Shown piece after piece: positions 9,801 to 20,100 of a DNA stretch of 39,152 bases; the stretch's first letter is position 1; every line of letters begins with the position of its first letter. Source of the stretch: Auxenochlorella pyrenoidosa (taxonomy: Eukaryota > Chlorophyta > Trebouxiophyceae > Chlorellales > Chlorellaceae); the NCBI GenBank assembly GCA_001430745.1, contig KQ481993.1, positions 1,215,879 to 1,255,030 of the forward strand, written 5' to 3'. Both the position numbers and the translations under genes were made by a program. Under the pieces are notes generated by a model, which saw only the letters and a list, made by a program, of their open reading frames with translations, made no database searches and was not told the origin of the DNA.

Positions 9801-12503
9801 GATGGCCATGCCCCATGTCAAGGGGACGCTTCGCCTGGCAAGGGCAGTGACGGCACACCGCCGCTGGTCTGCTGAGCGCTGCATGGGAGTCCTCCGTGCC
9901 TATTCCGGCGCCACCAAGCGCGCGGCACGCCATGTCGCTGGCCATACTGGCAGAGGCTCGGAGGCTGGGTGCACACCGTCCGCCCTGCCCTGCCTCTGCG
10001 GCCCCGCTCCCAGCTTGGGCTGACTCCTCCCCTTCCCGGGCTCCCGCCTGCCCCGCCCTCCGTGGCTGGCGGCTCCCTCTTGTGTGCTCCCGTCGTGCAG
10101 AAGCATGGGGCGCCGTTTGAGGCTGTGGTGCGGGCCAGGGAGGCGCGCAACCCTCGGTTTGCCTTCCTGCGCCCGCAGCACGCCCACCACAGGCATTACC
10201 GGTGAGGCGGTTGCCAGGGGGTGGGTGTGCAACTCTCCCAGAGCCGTGAGTAGACAGGCTGGCGGGGCAGACATGCAGGCGCAGCGCAGCTCGCGCTTGC
10301 TGCCCGTCCCAGCCGACAGGCGTCCGGCAGCCCCCTGGCGGCGTGCCGCCACGCCGCGCGCGCCTAATCGCACCAGCGACCGCCCCCTTGGTGCTGCAGC
10401 ACCGTGCTGGTGGAAGAGCTTGGGGAGGATGGGGCAGAGGCGGTGCTGTCTGCTGCCGCACAGGCCGCGGAGGAGGCGGAGGCGCTGCGGGTGGTCGCGC
10501 TCCTGGTCCGCTCAGCCTTTGCTGCCGCCATTGCCGAGGCCGAGGTGCAGGCGGCAGCGGCCGCAGGCAACGCTGCAGTTGCGCAAGCACCGGCCGCGGC
10601 GGCGGCGCGGCCGGCTGCGCACTACAGCGCCGCGCCTGTGCCGGGGGGTGGTCAGGTGCAGCCCGAAAGGCCGGTGCCGGGCACTGATGCGGCAGCGCAG
10701 CAGGCCAAGCTGCCTGGCGGGCCGCTGCCGCCCTGGCTGCTGGACAAGAAGGGCGGCGGCGTCAAGGTGCAGGGCAACCCCTCAATTGCCAAGGTGCCCC
10801 GCCGCCCGCCAGCCAGCTCAGGCGACGCGGCGGGCGGCGGCGCCGACATTGCCGCCGCCGCAGCCGCAGCTGCAGCTGCCATTGAGCGGGAGGTGGCGGC
10901 GGCAACAGGCATAGCAGCGGCAGGCACAGAGGCTGCAGAGGCCCCTGCAGCGGCGGCGCCTGCCAGCCCGGCCTCTGCAGCAGCGGCGCCTGCCAGCCCC
11001 GAGGCAACACTCCCTGGGGAGGCCGATGGGCAGGCGGCGGCGGTACCAATGGAGGCAGATGCTGCTGAGCCGGAGGCCGAGGCAGCGGCGGCAGCGGGGC
11101 CGACCGAGGCTGAGCTTGAGGAGCAGCGCAGGGCTGAGCGCCGCAGGCATGTGGGGTGCGGGAGCGAGGGCGCGGTGCTTAGGGTGCTGTGGTTGTGCGG
11201 GGCTCTGCATGACAGGCTGGCCAGGCCCCGGCTCCAGCATGGGCGCCCCCATGCAGCGGTTGGAAAGACATTTGGTTGTACGGCCCCGGCTGGTCGCCAG
11301 CCCTGCCTGCCCTGCCTGCCTCCAGCAGCAGTGCCCACTGAGCCTGCCGCCCGCGTGCCTACCCACAGGCGCGCACGAGAGCTGCTGGCGCAGCGGCAGC
11401 AGCAGCAGGCGGTGGAGGCGGCGCGGCAGCGCCAGCGCCAGCTGGCAGAGATAGCTCGGCACCGGGCCGTGCTGCTGGGTGCAGACGACGGCGCCGCGGC
11501 GCCCGGGGCTGCGCCGCCCAGTGGGGGGGAGCCTCCCCCTGCTGTGCCCACGCTGGCAGACCTGGCGATGCGACTGCGCATGCGACGGGCCGCCTCCAGC
11601 GATGCCTTGCCCAGCAGCGGGGAGCCTGGCAGCCTTGGCGTAGCCGCCGGCGGCGACGGCGGCGCAGCTGGTGGGCAGGCCTTGCAGCAGGCGCAGCAGC
11701 CGCAGCAGGCACAGCACCCGAAGCCTCAGCTGGCCGGCCGGCCGCCGCGGCCCGTCGACACGCTGGCGCGCCATCGCGCCGCCTTTGCTGCCGATGCTGG
11801 CGATGGCGGTGCTGGAGAGCAGGCGCCTGCTCCCCCTGGCGGGGCTGGCCTTGCTGCGGAGCCTCGGGCGGCAGACGCAGCCGCTGCACCTGCGCCGGCG
11901 CCTGTGAGCGAGGCAGCCGAGCACCTGCAGCGCATACGGCAGCGCATCGCGGCAGCCAAGGCCGCGGGTGCAATGGACCTCACGCCGGCTGAGCAGGCGG
12001 CAGCAGATGGCGCGGCGGCGGCGGCTGGCCAGGCAGGCCCTGCAGGCACGGCGTCGGAGGGCCGGCGGCGCAGCCGCGACGCTGGGCGCAGCAGCAGGCA
12101 GGAGTGGCGGGGCAGGAGTGCCTCCCGAGAGCGGGGCCGGCGTAGCCGGCACTCGAAGCCGCGGCGCCGCAGCAGGAGCAGCAGCAGGTCCGGCGGGGGG
12201 GGTAGCCGGGAGCGCAAGCGGCGGAAGCGCCGTCACCGCAGCCACAGCCGAGGCCGGGGCCGGCGGCGCGACGCCGATCGCGGCAAGCGCCGCACGCGCA
12301 GCAGGGCAGATCGTGGCCGCAGCCGCCGCAGCAGCAGGAGCCGCAGCAGCAGCAGCAGCAGCAGCAGCCGAGATCACAGTGCTGCTCCATGCAGCACAGC
12401 CGCAGGCGTCCGCGGGGCCCCCGGGGGAGGCGCCTCTTCCGCTGCTGCCGCCCCCAGTGCTGGCCTGCTCTCCAGGGTGCGCTCAGCGCTGCGGGACTTG
12501 TAG
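6879..12503 (+). CDS. SFSWAP: SWAP/SFSWAP-type splicing regulator with two SURP domains and an RS tail
   Basis: Suppressor-of-white-apricot proteins regulate alternative splicing in the nucleus. Exons: 6879-7118, 7349-7540, 7828-8280, 8526-8656, 8921-9560, 10101-10201, 10400-11146, 11369-12503, about 1212 residues, all phases consistent. The N-terminal domain has LEGLSVFGVPAELF and DRWDVRLLLEP, like the family's LLVFGYACKLF and DRYD region, then VPFDY and GFSYGEEEGEQG. SURP1 starts at 8526 (LRQTADFV, FAFLDPSDRLHPFYRWLVE). SURP2 spans the 9560/10101 junction (HKLAKFVQKHGAPFEAVV, NPRFAFLRPQHAHHRHYR). The C-terminus (from about 12065) is rich in RS, SR and RRR. Ala/Gln-rich linkers separate the domains. 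The intron 11147-11368 starts with GC and is in frame without stops, so it could be retained. The start is the ATG at 6879; an upstream exon cannot be excluded. Confidence 0.9.
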
Positions 12504-13396
12504 TGAGTGCCCTGCCTGGCCACAGAGTACCCTGCCTGGCCACAAACTCAGGCACCAGCGAGGACTCTGCCTCCTTCGGTGTGCACCCCTTGCCCGTGCA
12601 AGCCCATCCCCCCGCCTGCCCTGCCACCTCTCCCTGCGTGCCCCCTGCTGGCTGGTCCTTTCAATTGCAACCAGCGTTCACCAGCAATGTGACAGAGCGT
12701 GTTGCATAATGAGGGCCTGAGGTGGGCCTGATGGAAGGCAGGTGCATTTAGGGGGTGCAATTAGGAGCGGGATGGGGTGCAGACCTAAGTAACAAGTCCA
12801 AGAGCTGAGTGGGTAAAGGAGGCAGTACTGTACTGAGGCTGCATGCGGCAGTAAGGGCAGGGTTTATGGGGAGTGATGGTTGAGGGGGCCCAAACTGCGG
12901 GGGACGGCACTTGATGGGTGGCTTGCGTGGCACGGCCAAGCGTATGGGGGTTCCTGGTCGGGTATCAGCTGGAGAAGAGTGGTGGTAACTTCGGTGTGTG
13001 GGGCCTGGTTGAATGCACTATCAGGTTTGAGCTTGTAATTGGCAGCAAGAACTCTTAGGCACGCTCTGCAGGGATGTTGCTGTCAGGGCAGTAACGGGGG
13101 AACTGGGCGGTACACCTACATAGGCATACCCATGCTCTATACAATGGGAGCATGCCGGCTGGAAGTAAGGAGGTGTTGGAGCGAGGTTGGTGTCAAAGGG
13201 TTGAGCCAACTTGAACAGAGTCTCCAGCACTGAGCACGTGCTATGGCCAGCCTGGCTGGGCGCGAACAGGCGGCTTGTAAAGGCAGGGCAGACGCCTGTG
13301 TTATAGGACATTTTGCAGCCCTGAAACACAGGCTTCACCTTGTTCCAATTTGTTGCCCAGGCTGCGGGACGCCTGTGGGCGGCTCCGGGATTCAAG
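12504..13396. other. Intergenic between convergent SWAP and ankyrin gene
   Basis: This contains the two 3' UTRs. TGTAA motifs at 13034-13038 and 13276-13280 could be plus-strand poly(A) signals for SWAP but are far from its stop. A short direct repeat, CCCTGCCTGGCCACA, occurs twice near 12510-12545. No gene is seen. Confidence 0.4.
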
Positions 13397-15617
13397 CTAG
13401 AACCCCGAAAAGAAGGCTCTTCCCGCCGCATTCACAAGCTGCTGCGCATCTGCGTCTGAGAGCTGCCGTCCCCGCTCGCACTGCTGCCGCACAAAGTTGA
13501 CCGATAGGCGCAGCATCGCGGGCTGCGTGCACACTGCGGAGGGGGGGGGGGGGGGGGGGGCGCGANNNNNNNNNNNNNNNNNNNNNNNNNNNNNNNNNNN
13601 NNNNNNNNNNNNNNNNNNNNNNNNNNNNNNNNNNNNNNNNNNNNNNNNNNNNNNNNNNNNNNNNNNNNNNNNNNNNNNNNNNNNNNNNNNNNNNNNNNNN
13701 NNNNNNNNNNNNNNNNNNNNNNNNNNNNNNNNNNNNNNNNNNNNNNNNNNNNNNNNNNNNNNNNNNNNNNNNNNNNNNNNNNNNNNNNNNNNNNNNNNNN
13801 NNNNNNNNNNNNNNNNNNNNNNNNNNNNNNNNNNNNNNNNNNNNNNNNNNNNNNNNNNNNNNNNNNNNNNNNNNNNNNNNNNNNNNNNNNNNNNNNNNNN
13901 NNNNNNNNNNNNNNNNNNNNNNNNNNNNNNNNNNNNNNNNNNNNNNNNNNNNNNNNNNNNNNNNNNNNNNNNNNNNNNNNNNNNNNNNNNNNNNNNNNNN
14001 NNNNNNNNNNNGGGCTTCAACTGTCAGACAGCAACGGAACTGGCGGCACAGCCACCGTAAGGTGATGTGCAGGTGGGGCACCCCCCCGGCTGCGCAGCAC
14101 GGCACCTCCTGCCTACCCGACAGGAAGCAGGCCTGCCCATCGTCTGTCGTTTGCAGCGGGTCGGCGCCTCCCTGCAGCAGCTCCAGCAGCAGCTGCAGGC
14201 GCTCGTCCAGCTCCTGGGGTGGGGGGTGGGGGGTAGCTTGTAGGCCCACCCGGGGGGGGCAGGGTTGGCAGAGCAGGCGCCTTGCAAAGCCTTGCCGGCA
14301 CCAACCTGCATCATGGACGTCATGTCGCTCCCGTTGCCGCAGATCCCATCGCCCTGGCTGCCAGCGCCCATGCCGCTGGTCACGCCGCCGTCGCCGCCAC
14401 TGACCGTGAGGCTTGCCGCCCGGCTGAGCGGCGCGAGCTGCCCGGAGGGCCGCCCAAACGACGCCGTCGCCATCACCGCTTCGTGGAAGTGCAGCAGCAG
14501 CGGCAGCCCTGCGACGCGCGCCAAGGGCGGCGCGCCATGGCGCAGCAGCAGGCGCGTGGTCTCCAGGTTTTGCTGCCGCACGGAGATGGTGAGCGGCGAC
14601 AGGTGGCCCACCCCGTCTGCTGAGATGCCTGCCGAGTTGAGCGCCACCTGCGCATGCGGAACAATGGGAGACACTGGCGTCGACGCATGCACAGCTCGCC
14701 ATTGCTTGTTTGGGTTTGAAGTCTGTCCAACCGCAACGCAACTTGCAACACAGGCCCACAGCGGCCGCGCAAGAGCCTGAAGCATGCATGCTGCACGCTG
14801 TGCATTCAAGCTGCACAGGTGGGATGAGGGCCAGGCCCCACCCTGGCAAAAACAGCGAAAACGAGAATGACGTACATGCGCTCATGCATGGCGCCGCTGG
14901 CGGCGCCACGGTTGCATTCCCGGGAGGCACACGCAGGGCAGCAGGCACAGGGCGGAGCCCAACCTCCGCATCTCTGCCACATTGAGTGCAGCGCACAATG
15001 CAGGAGAAGCATTGGTCACACTCACGTGGTCCGCCGCAGGCAGCTTTGCGACTACAAAGCTGGCAGGTGCGCCCCGTGCAAGCAGCTGCTCGGCGATGGT
15101 GCTGCGGCCCAGCTTCACGGCAGCGAAGAGTAGTGCCGCCTTTGAGATCGGCCAAGAGCCTGCTGCAAATACTTCAAGAAGGTTGGCGAAGGCGACAGAG
15201 GAATTTGTTGCAATGGCCTCGAGCACAAGGAGAGCGGCCCCGCTGGCAGAGTCGGACGCACAGGGGGTGCCGTTGGAGACGTTGGACATGCACCGGCTGT
15301 AAAAGGGAGGCAAAAGGCTTGGCAAGCAACAGGGCCCGGGCAGTTCTGCTGCTGTCCACGGTTTGCTGCACTCTGAGGCGTCTGTGCTGCTCAGAGGCGT
15401 TGTGCAGCAGCTCAAGGAGGTGGTTCACGCCCCTCTGCCTTCTCCCAGGCCCCACTGAGTTGCCAAGGAGGTGAGAACCGCCCCGTGCTGAGCCTGCTGG
15501 CAGAGCACCAGCTGAAGAGAAGCTGTAAGTTCCCTACCCTTTATCATTTGCAGTCTTTTCTCTCCCCGCCCGCCCTTCGTTGCATGAGTATCCAGTGCTG
15601 CCGCTCTTCCGGCTCAT
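13397..15617 (-). CDS. Ankyrin-repeat protein, interrupted by an assembly gap
   Basis: Ankyrin repeats are protein-binding scaffolds, and no partner is implied here. Exons in transcript order: 15617-15538 (tentative), 15296-15026, 14647-14306, 14213-14117, then unknown exons inside the N gap, and a final exon about 13533-13397. Repeat-like helices include KAALLFAAVKLGRSTIAEQL followed by LARGAP, SPLTISVRQQNLETTRLLL followed by RHGAP, and RLQLLLELLQGGADPL. The TPLH-type signature is degenerate (SPLTIS). A Gly/Ser/Met-rich spacer lies between the second and third. The end reads QPAMLRLSVNFVRQQCE ... AGRAFFSGF then stop. The first exon rests only on an ATG, a phase-2 GTAGGG donor and an open frame. 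The ATG at 15289 is an alternative start. The gap prevents counting the repeats. Confidence 0.65.
13541..14011. other. G20 homopolymer followed by a 446-base sequence gap (N)
   Basis: Twenty consecutive G (13541-13560) and CGCGA precede 446 undetermined bases at 13566-14011. The gap falls inside the ankyrin gene between the exon ending at 14117 and the final exon. On the gene's strand the run is a C20 tract next to the final acceptor. The homopolymer plausibly caused the assembly break, so the gap length may be only an estimate. Confidence 0.95.
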
Positions 15618-17183
15618 CGTATGGCTATCTGGATAGCCCGCAGCCAGTACCGGACGATTAACCTGCATGGCGGAAGTTTTACTTCGGGGGAACGGGCGCT
15701 TAGAGCGCGCCAACAGACCGCTGGCTGCTCCGCACTCTCCACAGGGCATCATGCCAGGTGGCGCTCCACCCAGCCCCGGGGCGGGCCCGCTGCCGCGTCC
15801 CTGTCGCAGCCGCTGCCGCTGCTTGGCGCAAAGCTGAAATGAGGCATGGCGATGGCCTACAATCGATCAATAGACCGACTACATTCGCACAAGCGGCCAC
15901 TTGCACTCCGGCCAACAGCAAGCTACGACCTGCTGGAGTAGGTGCATGCAGTACAGTGCATGCACTGCACGCGAAGAATGCCATGATGTTGATCTGCCGG
16001 CATACACACCAGCCCTGCTTGCAGTGGGCAGTGCACGCAGCATGCGATTGTCTGCGCCTGCATGCATACGAACATGCATGTACGAGGCAGTTACACCTGC
16101 ATGATGACTCAACTCCCGCAGAGGGGGGAGCAGTGCATGAAGTGAGGAGAAAGAAGCAAACATGGGACAGAGCAGTGGAGGAGCGGGGCGGCAGGCGTAA
16201 TGGCGCTTGCAAGCTGACATGGCGCAGCTGGGCATGAATGCAACACCCTGCCGCAGCATGAGGTGGTGCGCGGGGATGCCAGGGCAAGCACGTTGCTACG
16301 TGTGGCGGGGCGCCTGGAGAGGGGCAGTCCATCGGGCAATAGGCGAACTCTAGTGCGCAGGGGGGTGTGTTTGTGTGTGTGATGGTCGTGCACCAGGAGT
16401 GGAGCGATAGCCCCAACGTTGGGGATGGGGTTGGGTAGAGGCCACGCGGGGCGGGGTTTTTGAGTGGAGTGTGGTGGGGTGGTCCGCCTCCGCTCGAAGG
16501 AGAGGTTACAAAAAGGCTGCCTACTGCAGCAGATGTGGAGCCGTGGAGGGATAGCCTGACCTATGCTAGAGGGGAGCAAGCTGGTGCATGGTGGACAGCC
16601 TGCACGTGCCACAGGATACGCCAGGTGCACTTTGGTTGACTGACACGGATTGCATGCAGGCTGCAGCCACAGCACACTCTGCAGGGCAGCCCGGCATGAA
16701 TGAAAGAAGTCAAAAGCAGAGGATTGACAAAGGAGTACAGCTTGGGGAGCAACCACCAGGGTGCACGGATAGGGATCACTCGGTTGAAGGACAGCGGCAG
16801 CACAGCATGGGTGCATGCCAGCTGGCATAGTCTGGCAAATTTGCTTTAAAAAGCAGAGCTTACGCTTCTCGCAAACCGGCAGGAGGGCACATAAATGATA
16901 TGAGAATTGAAGTTCGGTCTGAACCAAGCTCAAAAGTCCGCCCTCGCGCCCTATGCAGGGCCACGCGATGCAGGGCTGACAGGCTGACAGCCGCCCCTGC
17001 CTGGTTGTTCTCATTGCGCTGAGGCGCGCAAACGCGCAAAATGGCTGCTGCCAAGGTAGCAGAGCCTGGCATACTGCGGCACTGAGGGCGGGCCGCGGTG
17101 CTGGCAGCTGCCTGGGTGTGCCGCTCCGAGGTCGCAGGCTGCAAGCAAGGGCGGCCGCTCACGGCTCACAGTGCCGCCCTGAA
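15618..17183. other. 1.6-kb intergenic region upstream of the ankyrin gene and downstream of sulfotransferase 1
   Basis: Both flanking genes are on the minus strand, so this holds the sulfotransferase 3' UTR and the ankyrin promoter. The stretch 15940-16140 is rich in the palindromic hexamer TGCATG and its extension TGCATGCA. A GT-dinucleotide patch lies at about 16368-16381. A TTACA at about 16504 is TGTAA on the minus strand, a possible distant poly(A) signal. Long open frames here have no recognisable domain or splice-supported structure, and I call no gene. Confidence 0.45.
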
Positions 17184-20100
17184 TCACGACAGCTGGATGA
17201 CGCACTCATCGTTCAGGTTGCAGGAGTTGAAGCCGGCCTGCCAGGCCTTCTCCCAGTTGGCCATCCAGCGCTTGCCGTCGCCCAGGCCATACTCTGCCAC
17301 CAGCGCGGCCACACTGCAGGGGGGTGGCGAGGGGGACCCCCAAGGGGAGGGCGGCTCTTGCTTGGTTCCGCCGCTCGTGACGCGCAGCCAGAGGCAGGGT
17401 TCATGTGCAGGCGTGCAGCATGGCGCAACCAAGCAGGAGACCGGCCCGCAATCCCTTCCCGCCAGAATGTGGGCAGGCGCGCTACAAGCCAGCAGAGTGC
17501 CGAGTCGAGGGCTGGAGCATAGATAGCACCGTCCATGACCTCCACAGCAAACAGCGGCTCACCGCTCAGCGTCGGGCCGCACCAGCTGCACCAGCTTCTC
17601 ATACTGCTGCCGCGTCATGGGCCAGCCCTCGGGCTGCAGGGAATAGACGGCCGGGTGACAAGCGGCCAGCCTGTTGCCCTCCCCACAGAGCATCGCCTGA
17701 AGCTCAGCACGCTGCACTGCACATGCACATGCAGACAAGACCCAGAGCACCGGATGGGCTGCACCCCGGGCCCGCACGTCCCCCTGCATAAGGGGCAAGG
17801 GACGGCGTGGGCCGAGCGCTCACTGCCGGGCAAGTGGCTGCTCACCGGCTTGCCCAGACGGCTCTCGCGGCTGTTGCTGTGCTCCAGCTCGCTTGGGGGC
17901 TGGGCCGGGTCCAGCTCCAAGAAGCTGCGGGGGGCCGGGGTGGGTGGGGTGGGGGGGAGGGGTGCGGGGTGCGGGGTGGGGGTGGAGGGGTTGTGCGCCA
18001 GGGAGGGTCGGTTGCAGCTTCAGGCCCGGGCGTCTGTGCCCCGCGGCGCACCACCTTGGCTGCGCAAGGCACACGGCGTGGGCACCTTCTTATGAGGGCA
18101 GGCCTGCCTGTCAGTGCCGGCAGCAGGGCCCCCGCTGCCCTGATTCCCAGCCCTGACTCACGTCTTGACGTCACGCAGGTGCGCTGCTGTGTGCTCCGGG
18201 TTGGTCAGGCTCTCATACTGCAGTGCGGGCCGGTGGCAAGGGCATGGCCGCATACAGGGCGCAAATGAGCAGGGCAAGCGCACCGCAAGCGCACTGCCGC
18301 AGTGCATGCAAGGGTGAGCTTGCTCGATCCAATCCGTGCGCTTAAGGCCAGGGCAGGCGTCAGTAAGCACGCCGACATGCAGGTCAAGGCAGCTGACCTA
18401 TGAACAGGCAGCAGCGCAGCGCCCGACCCACCTGCAGCAGCATGATCTGCTCGCGGGGGAAAGCCTCCAGCCAGGCCAAGAGGGGGGTGGTATAGTTGAG
18501 GGCGGGGAGGTCGCGTTGGAGGCAGGAGAAGACGTCCCGCCTGCGGCAGCAAGGCAGGGCAGAGCGGGCAGGGCTTGAGCAGCGGGTGAGCAGATTTGGG
18601 TGCTGCATGTGGACTGGCAGCTGGCTCGCAGGCTCAGGGGTGGAAAGCGGCGCCACGGCTTCGACTGCTGGTGGGCTTGCCCCTGCAGTCAGCCACACGG
18701 CGACGGCAATGGCGGTGGCAAGTGTTGCGTGTGCATGGCGAGCACAAGGCTGCCAGGCACCCAGTCTGTGCCTTCCCGAGGCGCGGGGGCCTCACCGCGT
18801 GAGGCAGCCGATGCTGCTCTTGTCCAGATTGTGAGCCAACATGGAGATGCCGCGGCTGATGGGCTCGCGCATGGAGGCGATCAGCTTGACCCAGGGGAAC
18901 ACCTGTCGGCAGTGAGCAGGGCGGGAGCAGAGGCAGGCAAGCAGGCAGTTGAGCAGAGCGAGCACAGCGAGGTAAAAGTCAACACATCCCCTGGTTGACA
19001 GGCTGACAGCTGGCATGCAGCCGGGTGCCGTGGCAGCCACGGCGTGCCAGCATGCTGCGATAGACGCACAGCGGCCAGCAGTTGCTCTGTGGGAGCGCGG
19101 CCGCTGACAGCACACTCGTGGGTCGCCTCACCTCGCGCAGCCCCTTTGCGATGCGCGGGCCCTCCCGCCCGTAGTGGGTTGATCCCTCAAACATAGCACG
19201 GTACACATTGTGCCGCAGCACGCGGTTGATGTGCAGCGTCTGCGGTCGAGGGGAGGGCCAAACGGCGCAGCCTCAGGACACCAGTAACGAACGCGGTAAA
19301 CAGCGAGGCAGGCAGCGCATCACGTCGGCTGCAATCAGTTGATTGGCCCCCGATCCTGCGTGAGCCAGGGGGACAGTGTCAGCATGCGGACAGGATGAGA
19401 CCGCAAGCTAGGGCAGCACCAGGCCAGGCCCATCCTTTGGAAGCGCATTGCACATTCATTGCGCGTCCAAGCGCCTGCTGGCCCCACCTCCTGGATGTAG
19501 TCGCGCTGCTTGTCCAGGGGGCAGTTCTGCGGGTCGTGCTGGCAGTCGTCCGTGAAGAACTCCGGCTCCTGCGGGGTAGGGACCGCGAAGCAGGGTGTTG
19601 TCATGCCGCTAGGCACGCCCAGCAGGGGCTGGGCCGACCAGGCGGGGCGCACGTCCGCCCCTCGCAGACAAAACGAGCGCACCCCAGGCCGCAGTCCGAT
19701 CCTGCCCAGAGAAAGCAGGCCTCGATGACCGGGTCAATCACCTTCTCGCTGGGGCACTGAACACTGGGGTGCAGCACCAGGTGGTGGAACAGCGAGGTGG
19801 TGGCGCACTTCTGCGGGCCGAGCGGGCGCGGGCGGAAAGGCAGCGAGCTTCTATGGCCCCGTGCTCGCTGTCTGGCAGGGTGCGCACAGACTGCCGCCAG
19901 GAGAGGCACAGGCAGGCGGATGTGGCGCATTGCCCACGGCGCCGCAACCGGCATGCGCACCGCGGCAGCCGCGCCTGCCACGCCGCAGGTGCCCACCCCT
20001 CACCTGCCAGCCGATGATGAAAAAGTGTGGGAACCGGAACTGCCCCGGGTGGCGTTCCTGCGTGAGCGCTGCCTCCCTCAGGCAGGCCAGGCTCTCGCAC

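Noticed and set aside
16109..17014. Minus-strand 301-codon open frame
   Set aside because: It lies directly downstream of the sulfotransferase 1 stop. Its composition is that of a translated UTR or intergenic stretch, with no domain or conserved motif.
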